A program made the position numbers and the translations under genes. From NCBI GenBank assembly GCA_020053735.1, contig JAGVMP010000009.1:1-64000 (forward strand): 64,000 nucleotides of DNA, given 5' to 3'. Origin of the DNA: Pseudomonadota bacterium. Its GTDB lineage: Bacteria > Pseudomonadota > Gammaproteobacteria > Burkholderiales > Methylophilaceae. The stretch's first letter is position 1, and every line of letters starts with the position of its first letter. A model generated the notes under the pieces. It was not told the origin of the DNA and made no database searches. It worked only from the letters and a program-made list of their open reading frames with translations. Of this stretch, positions 9,436 through 17,351 are shown in pieces.

Positions 9436-9770
9436 GATAATTTTAAAATGACTCTTTAAAGAATTAAGATATAGTCATTAAATCAGGGTGGGTATATCAA
9501 TCGCATAAACATGCAAATAACAGACCCAAAACAACATGCTCTGCAACCAAGTATCCATGCGGGTTCCTAAGCCTGTTTTTTTGTTTACTTTGTTAAATAC
9601 CTTTAAACCGTCATTCTGAGTGGCCTTTAGCCGCGAGGGCTTAGCCCGTGGCGGGAAGAGTCCAGTTTTTACATCTTCAAACTTCTGGATTCTTCACCTA
9701 TAAAAACCACAGGTTCAGAATGACGGGTGAGATTTTTGGATTTGCAGGAACGGCTTGTTGCCGCGAAAAC
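9436..9770. other. Gap between kdpE-like gene and kup, holding an inverted-repeat element
   Basis: This 335-bp gap contains the kup leader (AT-rich, 9436-9520) and an inverted-repeat element at 9608-9726. I see no coding potential, and no promoter could be placed with confidence. Confidence 0.6.
9608..9726. repeat. 119-bp palindromic element with GTCATTCTGA ends
   Basis: Perfect 12-bp terminal inverted repeats, CCGTCATTCTGA (9608-9619) and its complement (9715-9726), enclose two smaller imperfect hairpins: a GC-rich one around 9629-9655 and GAAGAGTCCAG/CTGGATTCTTC around 9655-9696. This matches the general build of widespread small non-autonomous repeats in proteobacteria. No coding sequence is inside. 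Confidence 0.8.
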
Positions 9771-10460
9771 CTAAGTGGCAGCCAGCCTATAGCCGATACC
9801 TATTTCGGTCAGGATGTAGCGTGGTGCGGCGGGATTTTTTTCGAGACGAGCGCGCAATCTGCCCATATGGATGCGTAAATAATGAGTGTCATCTACATAT
9901 TCCGCGCCCCAAACTTCGCTTAGTAATTGGCGATGTGTGAATACTTTACCAGGCTTTTTAGCCAGAATAAACAATAGCTTGAACTCAATTGGAGTGAGAT
10001 GTAGCGGTTGGTTATTTAATAAAACGCTGGTGTTAACGCTGTCTATTGTTAAGTCATCTAACTTAAAAATATCATCTCGAAGCGCCATCATGGCGGTGCG
10101 TCTGAGTGAGGCTTTAACACGCGCAAGTAGTTCATTTACACCAAAGGGTTTCGCTAAATAGTCATCTGCACCAAGATCAAAACAAGCTACTTTTTCTTGT
10201 TCAGATTGACGTGCAGACAGCACGATGATTGGAATATCCGAGCTGATACGGGTATGTGCAATAAAATCACGGCCATCGCCATCTGGTAAGTTTAAATCTA
10301 AAATAATGAGTGCTGGTTTGTGCTCATTAAAAATCTGCTTGCCACCTGCGATAGTTGCAGCGCACAAGGTGTGATAACCACTTGTTTTTAGGCTAGATTG
10401 CAGAAACTGGCTAATCTGCAAGTCGTCTTCAATCACCAAAATAGCGTTTTTTTTAGGCAT
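9771..10460 (-). CDS. kdpE: KdpE-like OmpR-family response regulator
   Basis: From the ATG at 10460 the product is 229 residues beginning MPKKNAILVIEDD. The receiver domain (~1-120) shows the acidic pair ED, the phospho-acceptor in LIILDLNLPDGDG and the lysine in DYLAKPFG. A winged-helix Trans_reg_C domain follows (~130-227). A longer frame reaches 10517 but would overlap the kinase gene; the chosen start lies 2 bp after the kinase stop, typical of a coupled pair. KdpE normally activates the kdpFABC potassium pump. No kdpFABC is in the window, and the nearest transporter is kup, so the target may have changed. Confidence 0.85.
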   Translation of the reverse strand: MPKKNAILVIEDDLQISQFLQSSLKTSGYHTLCAATIAGGKQIFNEHKPALIILDLNLPDGDGRDFIAHTRISSDIPIIVLSARQSEQEKVACFDLGADDYLAKPFGVNELLARVKASLRRTAMMALRDDIFKLDDLTIDSVNTSVLLNNQPLHLTPIEFKLLFILAKKPGKVFTHRQLLSEVWGAEYVDDTHYLRIHMGRLRARLEKNPAAPRYILTEIGIGYRLAAT

Positions 10461-10462
10461 CA

Positions 10463-12031
10463 CTAAATATCTAAAAGAGTGCCGACATCTGGCATATGAA
10501 AGCTCAAAGTTGCGCATGCGCCGCCACCCTCGCGATTGTTAATAGTGAATGTTGCACCATGTGCTTTTGCAATGGCCTGTACGATGGATAAACCCAAGCC
10601 AAAGCCTTTTGTATTATTGCTGGAAAATTTTTTAATTTGAGAGGCATTGAACGTCTCACTGAAACCGATTCCAAAATCACTCACGCTGATATTGATGCGC
10701 CCATCTATTTTGTACACATCAATTAAAATAGGCGCTTGGTTTAGGTTTGTTAAGCTTGAGTGCGCTGCTTTCGATTGTGCTTGTTTTGCGTTATCAATCA
10801 GGTTTACCAGCGCTTGTGTCAGTAAGTTTGCATTCGCTTTAATCAATAGTTCTGGTTCAGTTATCGTGACTTGTAAATCAACTAATTCACCACGGCTTTG
10901 GTTTTCACTTCGGCTTTGATAAAGTGCCGTCACTACTCCTATGATTTCTTCAGGAGATTGCCAGTCCATGGGAATTTGTTCACCGATAGTGGATTCTAAG
11001 CGAATCAGCGACAGTATATTTTCTGTTGTAGATGCCAAGTACCGCGCTTGCGATGCAATCAGCGCGCTTAACTGGCTTGCTTGCTCAGGCGCTACATCTG
11101 GTTGCTGGAGCGTGGTTGCAGCTCCCAAAATAGAGGTGAGTGGCGTGCGCATGTCATGTGAAATAGACGCCAGAAGGGCGCTTTGTATTGCCTCTGACTG
11201 AGCTACCAACTCAGCATGCTTCACTTTCTCACTGTTGTTAAGTCGCTGATATGCTTGCGAAATTTGATCAACGCATGATTTGATCGTAGTGTAAGTCTCG
11301 ATACCACCCGCTTGAATGTTGTCATTATCAATATTCCCAACGACTAAAATGGGATCTTTACTTGGCAAACGGTTAAAAGGGATTAGCCAATAAGTGGATT
11401 TAGACCAGTAATTAGTATACGGGCTGATCGGTTTGCCATTATCTGATACCCATTTTAACAGGCCATGATTTGGCATGTCTGTCAGCGCTGATGCTGTACT
11501 TGAGTTAGATATAGTCGAGTTGGATGTAGCCAAATTATAAGATTTGCCACTATCGTCTAATTGTACGATGCTGACAGGTTTATCAAACTCATTTTGTAAT
11601 AAGTTACATGAGTCCTGTAGTAGTTGATTAATCTCAGTCGCTAAGGCTAAATTTTCTGCCAAGTTCCTAGCAAATTTCGCACGCTGAGTTGCAATTGAGG
11701 ATTGAAGTGTTTGAAATTTCAATTCTTTGACTAACGAGGCAATCACCATGGAAACGATTAGAAAGCAGACTAAACTTACCCAGGATTCTAAATGGGCTAC
11801 CTCAAAGGTATAACGAGGCTCAATAAAAAAATAGTTAATGGCTAAAAATGCCAAGAATGCACTGACAGAGGCAACAATAAACGCACAGAAGTAAGCAGCA
11901 GTAACCACTACAAGCAAGTACAGTAAAGTGACACCAGTAATGCCGAGCGCGCCAAAAAAGGAGTAATTAATGGCTGTTGTGATAGCCAGTAAAACCAGCA
12001 TGCTCATTAACTGTAAACTCTGTTTTTGCAT
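10463..12031 (-). CDS. Short KdpD-like sensor histidine kinase
   Basis: The 522-residue protein starts with the DUF4118 four-helix membrane domain of KdpD (residues ~8-105, including the INYFFIEPRYTF motif). A GAF-like linker follows (~125-260), then HisKA with the phosphorylated His in SISHDMRTPLTSILG (~290), and HATPase_c with N-box IDNAKQA, DFGIGFS and GFGLGLSIVQAIAKAHG. The N-terminal KdpD and Usp domains of full-length KdpD (~890 aa) are absent with no sign of a broken upstream gene, so this is a genuine short form. It probably senses membrane or ionic state and phosphorylates the adjacent KdpE-like protein. Confidence 0.88.
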   Translation of the reverse strand: MQKQSLQLMSMLVLLAITTAINYSFFGALGITGVTLLYLLVVVTAAYFCAFIVASVSAFLAFLAINYFFIEPRYTFEVAHLESWVSLVCFLIVSMVIASLVKELKFQTLQSSIATQRAKFARNLAENLALATEINQLLQDSCNLLQNEFDKPVSIVQLDDSGKSYNLATSNSTISNSSTASALTDMPNHGLLKWVSDNGKPISPYTNYWSKSTYWLIPFNRLPSKDPILVVGNIDNDNIQAGGIETYTTIKSCVDQISQAYQRLNNSEKVKHAELVAQSEAIQSALLASISHDMRTPLTSILGAATTLQQPDVAPEQASQLSALIASQARYLASTTENILSLIRLESTIGEQIPMDWQSPEEIIGVVTALYQSRSENQSRGELVDLQVTITEPELLIKANANLLTQALVNLIDNAKQAQSKAAHSSLTNLNQAPILIDVYKIDGRINISVSDFGIGFSETFNASQIKKFSSNNTKGFGLGLSIVQAIAKAHGATFTINNREGGGACATLSFHMPDVGTLLDI

Positions 12032-12190
12032 ATTGATGTGCCTAGTTTATCTAATAAATCAGATATTACCGTTTGAGTATATCAATCGCATAAATAAGAA
12101 GCTAGGCTATAAATCAGGTGTTCTAGTAATGAAAATTGTATTTTTTATATAAAAAGATAACAAAATGCATGGCACAAGGCATAAAATATC

Positions 12191-12310
12191 TATTCACGCA
12201 TTAAGCAAGATAGATATGTGTGTGAGTACGGCGTATATTCGATGCGCTTGCTTGAGCATCAAGCCGATAGCGATGATGGGATTTTAAAGTGCCAGACGAC
12301 ATTTTGGTAG
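12191..12310 (+). pseudogene. Relic of a class III cyclase C-terminus, out of frame with the next gene
   Basis: Frame 2 from 12191 reads YSRIKQDRYVCEYGVYSMR. This aligns residue for residue with YSGVKHDKHVREHEVYSVR near the end of the cyclase domain of the 402-residue protein encoded at 13266. The frame continues through SDDGILK to a stop near 12310, overlapping the GTG start of the next gene in another frame. The rest of the cyclase domain is absent, because only ~160 bp separate this point from kdpD. The upstream paralog therefore lost its catalytic domain by deletion and its junction by a frame change. Confidence 0.75.
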
Positions 12311-12987
12311 ATAAAGAAATTGCAACGCGCAAAAGCATCAACTGGAAATACGTTGCGCTTGTAGTCTCTATTCTAGGCGCATTTTTTCTGATGATTAAAG
12401 CTGTGTCAGTACCTGTAGAGCCAATCATCATTATGAATGAGCCCGCCATCGCACACCTTGCAGCTGCGCCAGAAAATTCAGAAGAAACTGAGACGCAGAG
12501 CCCGCCATCAGATAGTACGAGTAATCCGCTATTGTTGCCGAATGAGCGCCTAGAAACGTTGCCGCCAGTAGCCACTGTGTCAGCAGAAGGGCTTGTAGCT
12601 AAAGATACCGAGGCTGCAGAAAACGTGGTTAATACGGATATTGCGTCTGTAGATAAAAGCCAGCAAGAGTTAACGGATATTGAACTGGCTAAGAAAAAAG
12701 CAAAACAAAAGGCCAAGAAAAAATCTGAAGAAGCAGTACAACAAAGCCAAACAGAGACAAAACCACAAGTTGAGACCCCGCCACAGCAGAGCATTGTAGT
12801 GCTGCAGAAAGAGCCTGCAGTTGTAGCAGAAGAAGCTAAAAAAGATAGTCCGAAAGAGTTCGCTAAAGAAGCCGTAAAATCCCCAGTGCAAGAAAAATCT
12901 CCCTGGTCTGTATTCGCAGACAGCATTGTAAAAGGTGGAGAAACGCCATGCACACCAGCGCAGATTGCGATGAATCAGTGTAGCTAA
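12289..12987 (+). CDS. Membrane-anchored paralog of the cyclase protein, lacking the cyclase domain
   Basis: This 232-residue frame starts at a GTG without a clear ribosome binding site. It has one membrane segment (residues ~20-40, WKYVALVVSILGAFFLMIKAV), a long Ala/Glu/Lys/Pro-rich low-complexity region (~55-200), and a C-terminal motif WSVFADSIVKGGE…CTPAQIAMNQCS. The membrane segment and the C-terminus match the 402-residue cyclase protein at 13266, so the two are tandem duplicates. The sequence just upstream is a frame-shifted relic of the cyclase domain. Whether the remnant is still translated is uncertain. Its retained reading frame and intact C-terminus suggest either recent damage or a residual role. 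Confidence 0.6.
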   Translation: MPDDILVDKEIATRKSINWKYVALVVSILGAFFLMIKAVSVPVEPIIIMNEPAIAHLAAAPENSEETETQSPPSDSTSNPLLLPNERLETLPPVATVSAEGLVAKDTEAAENVVNTDIASVDKSQQELTDIELAKKKAKQKAKKKSEEAVQQSQTETKPQVETPPQQSIVVLQKEPAVVAEEAKKDSPKEFAKEAVKSPVQEKSPWSVFADSIVKGGETPCTPAQIAMNQCS

Positions 12988-13265
12988 TTTAGCTAATAAG
13001 TAAGCAGTTTTTTTCAGCTGCAATTTCATTTTAAATATTAATTTTAAAACCGAGTATTTTTCCTGTAATGGCATACAACTTGCTATATTTATTTTAAGCT
13101 TGAAATAAATGAATTATCAAATAAAAAAGCAATTGATAATAATTCCTCTAAAGTGAATAGGCAGTGGCCTTGGCCGCTATATTTTCTCTAAGTTATTTAA
13201 CAATAGATTGTTAAATACTTAATATCTAATGTCATTAAGTTGACAGGATTGGTAGGAGTTCAACT
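12988..13265. other. Leader of the cyclase gene with AT-rich palindromes
   Basis: This AT-rich gap has no gene. It contains ATTATCAA/TTGATAAT arms (13113-13120, 13133-13140) and a perfect palindrome at 13195-13216, then a GTAGGAG ribosome binding site before the ATG at 13266. Confidence 0.6.
13195..13216. promoter_or_regulatory. Perfect palindrome upstream of the cyclase gene
   Basis: Arms ATTTAACAAT and ATTGTTAAAT are separated by only AG, giving 10-bp perfect arms 50 bp before the start codon. The short spacer makes a stable RNA hairpin unlikely and suggests a dimeric repressor or activator site. The binding protein is unknown. Confidence 0.5.
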
Positions 13266-14474
13266 ATGCATGACAGAACTAATAAGACGTCAATTTGCAG
13301 TATCGTGTTTTTAGATATCATCGATTACTCAAAAAAATCGGACGCTGATCAAATTGAAGTTAAAAATCAGTTTAATGATTTAATCAATCGCTCGCTAAAA
13401 GGCATTGCACTAAACGACCGTATTATTTTAGATACTGGGGATGGTGTCGCCATTGCTTATATGGGGTCGCCAGAAGATGCCATGTTCGTGGCGCTTACCA
13501 TTCGCGATGGCATACTAAAAATCAACCAGTATAGCCCAACACCATTGTATGTTCGATTTGGCATTAATCTAGGGCCAGTACGTATCGTGACGGATATCAA
13601 TGGCCAGCCCAATATTATTGGCGATGGTATTAACGTGGCACAGCGCATCATGAGTTTTGCGCAGCCAAATCAAATTTTAGTGTCGCGATCATATTACGAA
13701 GTGACCTCGCGCTTAACTGTAGAGTTTTCAGAAATGTTTGATTATTCAGGGGTGAAGCACGATAAGCATGTGCGGGAGCATGAGGTTTATTCAGTGCGCC
13801 CACACAAAGATACAGTGATAAATGGCAGCCAACCCATTGCTGCAAAAGATGACAGGCGTTTAACGCATCGTTTAGTAATGACTAAAAAAGTTAACTTAAA
13901 ATATGCTGTACTAGCGCTACCCGCGATAATAGCGTTCATTATGTTAATTAAAGCGGCCTTAGAGACTTCTTCGCCTGCAATCATTTTAACCGAACCGCCC
14001 ATTGCCGTTATTCCATCGGCGGCGGCGGCCAATAATGTTAAGTCAAACGATGCGGTCTTGCTTCAAAATGAAAAAATTAAAAATTTAGCACTAGAAAAAG
14101 AACTAGAAATTAAATCAGCGCGAGAAGATTTAGAAAACCAAGAAGATTTAAGCAATGCAGCGTTGGCAAAAACTCAACTTGCTCAAAAAGAAACCAATAG
14201 AAAAGAAGCTAATAAAAAAGCTAAGCAAAAAGAATTGAGTAAAATGCCACCTGAATTTGTACAAACTCAAGCGGCTAATCAATCTATTTCGCCAAATAAA
14301 TCTAGGGCAGTCAGTGTAAAATCTACCGCGAGTGCTGCCAACACTGCAGAGTTGAACGTAGAAAAGGCTGTCGTTGTAAAGAAAACACGCTGGAGCGCCT
14401 TTAAAGAAAGTGTAAAGCAAGGTGGTGAGGTTAAGTGTACGCAAGCACAGATATCCATGAATCAATGTAGTTAA
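13266..14474 (+). CDS. Class III adenylate/guanylate cyclase with membrane anchor and novel C-terminus
   Basis: The 402-residue protein starts with a class III nucleotide cyclase domain (residues ~10-175): metal-binding FLDIIDYS, then LDTGDGVAIAYMG, RFGINLGPVRIV, and GDGINVAQRIMS. One membrane segment follows (~220-240, YAVLALPAIIAFIMLIKAA), then a charged, coiled-coil-prone Glu/Lys/Ala region (~270-345), ending WSAFKESVKQGGEVKCTQAQISMNQCS. The domain order is unusual, with the catalytic domain N-terminal and so presumably cytoplasmic, and the tail with two cysteines on the far side of the membrane. It makes cAMP or cGMP by family inference. The truncated paralog upstream shares the anchor and tail. 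A GTAGGAG site precedes the ATG. Confidence 0.85.
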   Translation: MHDRTNKTSICSIVFLDIIDYSKKSDADQIEVKNQFNDLINRSLKGIALNDRIILDTGDGVAIAYMGSPEDAMFVALTIRDGILKINQYSPTPLYVRFGINLGPVRIVTDINGQPNIIGDGINVAQRIMSFAQPNQILVSRSYYEVTSRLTVEFSEMFDYSGVKHDKHVREHEVYSVRPHKDTVINGSQPIAAKDDRRLTHRLVMTKKVNLKYAVLALPAIIAFIMLIKAALETSSPAIILTEPPIAVIPSAAAANNVKSNDAVLLQNEKIKNLALEKELEIKSAREDLENQEDLSNAALAKTQLAQKETNRKEANKKAKQKELSKMPPEFVQTQAANQSISPNKSRAVSVKSTASAANTAELNVEKAVVVKKTRWSAFKESVKQGGEVKCTQAQISMNQCS

Positions 14475-14488
14475 TGCAGAGCACATAC

Positions 14489-14518
14489 AAAAAAGCAGCT
14501 AAAAAAGCTGCTTTTTTG
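14489..14518 (+). terminator. Rho-independent terminator of the cyclase gene
   Basis: The arms AAAAAAGCAGCT and AGCTGCTTTTTT form a strong hairpin with a short A-rich loop, ending in a T-run, 15 bp after the stop codon. The A-run on the other side makes it potentially active in both directions, although ylqF ends further away. Confidence 0.9.
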
Positions 14519-14559
14519 TTTGCATATTAATGTTAAAACATTAACCTTTCATTTTGCAT

Positions 14560-14594
14560 CGCTGGAATCCGCATGAATATTGGCTTACGGAGCG
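14560..14594. repeat. 3'-end hairpin family, copy 2 (degenerate), carrying the ylqF stop codon
   Basis: The loop GCATGAATATT matches the family consensus at all but one position and is followed by GGCTTACGGAGCG. The arms have decayed. The ylqF stop codon (14585-14587, minus strand) lies inside the right arm, so the element forms the last codons of that gene. It lies between convergent genes. Confidence 0.65.
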
Positions 14595-15529
14595 TCTTCA
14601 TGCTCTCGGCTGATAGCCTCTGGATTTTCTCGATTATTTTCCAAGGTCGATTTGTCAAAGCTCTGCATCATCGCATCGCGACTTTGTGGTGACTCTAAAC
14701 TAACACGGCCAATCGCACCGCTACGGTAATCCGTCAGAAAAGCCACCGCGGTTTTTTCGGTATCCCATAATCCATCATGCCGCTTGTAGCTGCGGCGTTT
14801 GGCAATGGCTTCCAGTAAATCCACACCGTCAATCGCATTCACATCAATTTTCATGGCGTCCAACTTATAGCGGGCATTCAGCAAAGCAGGGTAGGTTTTG
14901 AGCAAATTATCTGCTAAAAATAACGCCACATCTTCATCAATGACTGCGTTGCGTCCAATGGCATGGCTGGCAGCCAACATATAGCCATCGCTTTCATAAG
15001 CGATTTTTGGCCACATCATGCCAGGTGTATCGGTAATGCTCATGGTTTCACTTAAATCAAAACGCTGCTGGCTTTTAGTCACTGCAGGTTCATCGCCCAC
15101 CTTGGCCACACGACGATTCAGTAAGGCGTTCATCAGCGTGGATTTACCAACGTTTGGGATGCCCATAATCAGCATGCGTAACGGCTTTAAGTGTGTGCCG
15201 CGGTGCGGTGCCAGCGCAAGACATAGTTTAGGGATTTTGCTGGCATCGCCTGGTTTTTTGCAAGATAGCGCTACCGCTTTGGTGTTAGGTTGTTTGTTGA
15301 AATAATTCAGCCAGTCTTGGGTGATTTTTGGGTCGGCAAGGTCGGCTTTATTGAGGATTTTTAAATTGGGGCGCTGCCGAAACAGACGCATCTCGTTAAT
15401 CACGGGATTGTGAGAGGCTTCTGGCACGCGCGCGTCTAGCACTTCAATCACAATGTCGACAAACTCCATGGTTTCTTCCGCTTTTTTGCGGGCTTGGGTC
15501 ATATGACCCGGGTACCATTGAATTGCCAT
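14585..15529 (-). CDS. ylqF: Ribosome biogenesis GTPase YlqF/RbgA
   Basis: The 314-residue protein begins MAIQWYPGHMTQARKK, the classical start of the circularly permuted YlqF family. Motif order is G4 NKAD (~59) before G1 GIPNVGKST (~123-131) and G3 DTPG (~167). It helps a late step of 50S subunit assembly. The length is typical of the GTPase plus C-terminal RNA-binding region (Bacillus RbgA 282 aa). The ribosome binding site GGAG lies at the outer edge of a long inverted repeat (15535-15637), which may limit its translation. The gene ends in a copy of the dispersed 3'-end hairpin. Confidence 0.92.
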   Translation of the reverse strand: MAIQWYPGHMTQARKKAEETMEFVDIVIEVLDARVPEASHNPVINEMRLFRQRPNLKILNKADLADPKITQDWLNYFNKQPNTKAVALSCKKPGDASKIPKLCLALAPHRGTHLKPLRMLIMGIPNVGKSTLMNALLNRRVAKVGDEPAVTKSQQRFDLSETMSITDTPGMMWPKIAYESDGYMLAASHAIGRNAVIDEDVALFLADNLLKTYPALLNARYKLDAMKIDVNAIDGVDLLEAIAKRRSYKRHDGLWDTEKTAVAFLTDYRSGAIGRVSLESPQSRDAMMQSFDKSTLENNRENPEAISREHEDAP

Positions 15530-15534
15530 GTTGG

Positions 15535-15637
15535 CTCCGTTTGAAAATACAAAAAATACTTTGTCGGCTTCACCTCGCCGTACAAAAACGTACTGTCTTC
15601 GGCTCGACTTCGCGTCTTTTTTGATTTTGAAACGGAG
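15535..15637. repeat. Inverted repeat that includes the ylqF ribosome binding site
   Basis: The arm at 15535-15556 (CTCCGTTTGAAAATAC…) is complementary, with few mismatches, to 15617-15637 (…GATTTTGAAACGGAG). About 60 bp of spacer holds a smaller CGTACAAAAACGTAC hairpin and CG-rich repeats. On the ylqF mRNA the GGAG ribosome binding site is the last part of the second arm, so folding would hide it. It may be a mobile palindromic element that landed at the gene start. Confidence 0.7.
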
Positions 15638-15712
15638 TGATGCGCTGACTGAGTGCTATTTTAACATTTGCAAGCACAATCTCGTTTTAAATCTTAAACT
15701 TACTTAAGTTGG

Positions 15713-16234
15713 CTAGTTTTTCTCTCGACCTTGCCTTCTTTGCTGTCTTTTTTCACGTCTTTCCTGGCGCTGTTCTGGGCTCCTGTTTTCCATGCGCTCA
15801 CGAAACCTCTCTTTTTTCTCAGGATCCATATTTTGCCAGCGTTCGCGCAACACTTGACGTTCTTCGGGCGGCAATTGTTTAAATTTGTGCATACGCTCTT
15901 TTACTCGCGCTCTTTCTTCTGGTGGTAAATTTTTATAGTGATTGTGTTTTTGTTTTACTTGCTCACGCTCTTCGGGGCTCATGTTGGCCCATTTGTCTGC
16001 GCCATTGCTTAAACGCTGTTGGCGATGTGGCGGCAAATCGTTCCAGTCATCTTTAATGTCTGCCAGAGTTTCTTGTTGCTGTGTCGTTAGGTTTTCCCAT
16101 GCCACACCTTCGGCATTAGCCGAATTTGGCAACAAGGCCGCTGCTATTAATAAGCTGAATGCTAATAAATAGCTACGCACGTCTAACATCCTCTGGCGCA
16201 TCACTTTCTCACTGGTTATTTTCTTACCGGTCAT
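15713..16234 (-). CDS. DUF3106 secreted/periplasmic protein
   Basis: I start it at the ATG at 16234, which has a GAGG ribosome binding site seven bases upstream; the open frame extends further to 16348 but would overlap the previous gene. The 173-residue product has a signal-like hydrophobic segment (SYLLAFSLLIAAALLPNSANA) followed by DUF3106 repeats of the form LPPEER-x-R-x-R-(x)n-LPPEER and WxNMSPEER. The end is extremely basic (RREKRQQRRQGREKN). The repeats resemble periplasmic CpxP/Spy-like stress proteins in flavour, but function is unproven. It is the last gene of the sigma factor-DUF3619-DUF3106 set. Confidence 0.8.
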   Translation of the reverse strand: MTGKKITSEKVMRQRMLDVRSYLLAFSLLIAAALLPNSANAEGVAWENLTTQQQETLADIKDDWNDLPPHRQQRLSNGADKWANMSPEEREQVKQKHNHYKNLPPEERARVKERMHKFKQLPPEERQVLRERWQNMDPEKKERFRERMENRSPEQRQERREKRQQRRQGREKN

Positions 16235-16328
16235 TTTTACCTCATTCACCCTTACTGTTTCATTGCTTCTGTACGATTTATCAGCACCTATGCCAGCAAT
16301 ATCGCCAAATATTATAACTGGCAATAAT

Positions 16329-16760
16329 TTAGCTAGCAGTGTCGGCATCTTCTTCTAAGTCTTGGTTTAGATTTTCGTCCAGCCAAACATAAAAATCTGC
16401 GTCGGTGATTGCATCTAGCTCTTCTGTATTATCCAGTAGCTCAAATACCGCTACTTGGTCATTTTGCAAAGGTAATGCTTCTTGGTTTTGCGGGTTGAAC
16501 ACTAAAAATACTGCAAATAAAGAAGCAAGTACCAGCGCGCCTGCAGGCAGAAAATTGTTGATATTTAGCCAGCTAAAAAGCGATACCTTGTTATTTGTTT
16601 GCGCATTTAGCGCTTGGGCCTTAAGCGTTTGCAAGCGAATACCCGCCAAACGCTTACGTGTATCTGCATCTAGCGCTTCAACATCAGCGTCTAGGCTCGC
16701 TTTTACTTGCTGCTCAAATTGCTCATCTTTACTTGTCACTTCTTTGGTCATTTCTTTCAT
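16329..16760 (-). CDS. DUF3619 membrane protein, putative anti-sigma factor
   Basis: The 143-residue protein has a soluble, charged N-terminus (~1-65), one membrane segment (FLPAGALVLASLFAVFLVF, ~70-88) and an acidic C-terminal tail (EELDAITDADFYVWLDENL). It starts within the stop codon of the sigma factor gene (4-bp overlap), so the two are translationally coupled. Small single-span proteins coupled to ECF sigma genes are commonly their membrane anti-sigma factors, with the N-terminus holding the sigma factor. There is no zinc-binding HxxxCxxC motif. Confidence 0.78.
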   Translation of the reverse strand: MKEMTKEVTSKDEQFEQQVKASLDADVEALDADTRKRLAGIRLQTLKAQALNAQTNNKVSLFSWLNINNFLPAGALVLASLFAVFLVFNPQNQEALPLQNDQVAVFELLDNTEELDAITDADFYVWLDENLNQDLEEDADTAS

Positions 16761-17281
16761 GATAGGTGTGCTCCTAACTGTCCACGTAACTTTTCTAGTG
16801 CCCGCGTATAATGCGTTTTTACACTACTTTCACTGCATTGCATGGCTTTTGCGGTGTCAGCAATGTCCATTCCTTCCCACACGCGCAACAAAAAAACTTG
16901 CTGCTGGCGCATGGGTAAATTACTCAGCGCCTTGTTTAAATCGTCGCCAAATTGCAAATCTTGTAGCTTCACATCGGGTGCGCTGGACGCTGTTGCAGGC
17001 TGTTGCTCCAAAAAATCTTCTGTTTCGTCATCTTCGCCATCCCAGTGCAGCCAGCTTCTAAAGCGGTTATGTACACTTTGTCGGCGGTGCCAGTCCAAAA
17101 TACGCGTTTGCAAAATGCTGTAAAACAAGGGTTTCCACTGCTCTGCCGGGTGCGAACCATATTTTTGTACCAATTTCATCATGGCGTCCTGCACAATATC
17201 TAGCGCATCTTCTCTATTTCTTGTTGCAAATTGTGCGATAGAAAAGGCGCGGCCTTCAATGCTACTTAAAAAATTTTGCAT
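16757..17281 (-). CDS. ECF RNA polymerase sigma factor
   Basis: This 174-residue sigma-70 family protein has region 2 (~10-75: ATRNREDALDIVQDAMMKLVQKYG, then FYSILQTRILDWHRR) and region 4 (~115-170: LPMRQQQVFLLRVWEGMDIADTAKAMQCSESSVKTHYTRALEKL), with no region 3 or extra C-terminal domain. It heads an operon with DUF3619 and DUF3106 genes, a combination known in betaproteobacteria. The regulon is not visible, but such sigma factors usually control their own operon and an envelope stress response. Confidence 0.9.
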   Translation of the reverse strand: MQNFLSSIEGRAFSIAQFATRNREDALDIVQDAMMKLVQKYGSHPAEQWKPLFYSILQTRILDWHRRQSVHNRFRSWLHWDGEDDETEDFLEQQPATASSAPDVKLQDLQFGDDLNKALSNLPMRQQQVFLLRVWEGMDIADTAKAMQCSESSVKTHYTRALEKLRGQLGAHLS

Positions 17282-17351
17282 GTGCTTAATAGCCGTGCCT
17301 TTTACTATGTTTCTAGTATTTTAGTCCAAAAAGCGATTCATTGAGCACTAG

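Noticed and set aside
12168-12184. A sigma-54 promoter (TGGCAC) before the cyclase relic
   Set aside because: The downstream TTGC element is missing at the required spacing.
12201-12953. A 250-codon minus-strand ORF
   Set aside because: It is antisense to the Ala/Glu/Lys-rich paralog and has Ser/Thr/Cys-rich low-complexity composition typical of a shadow frame.
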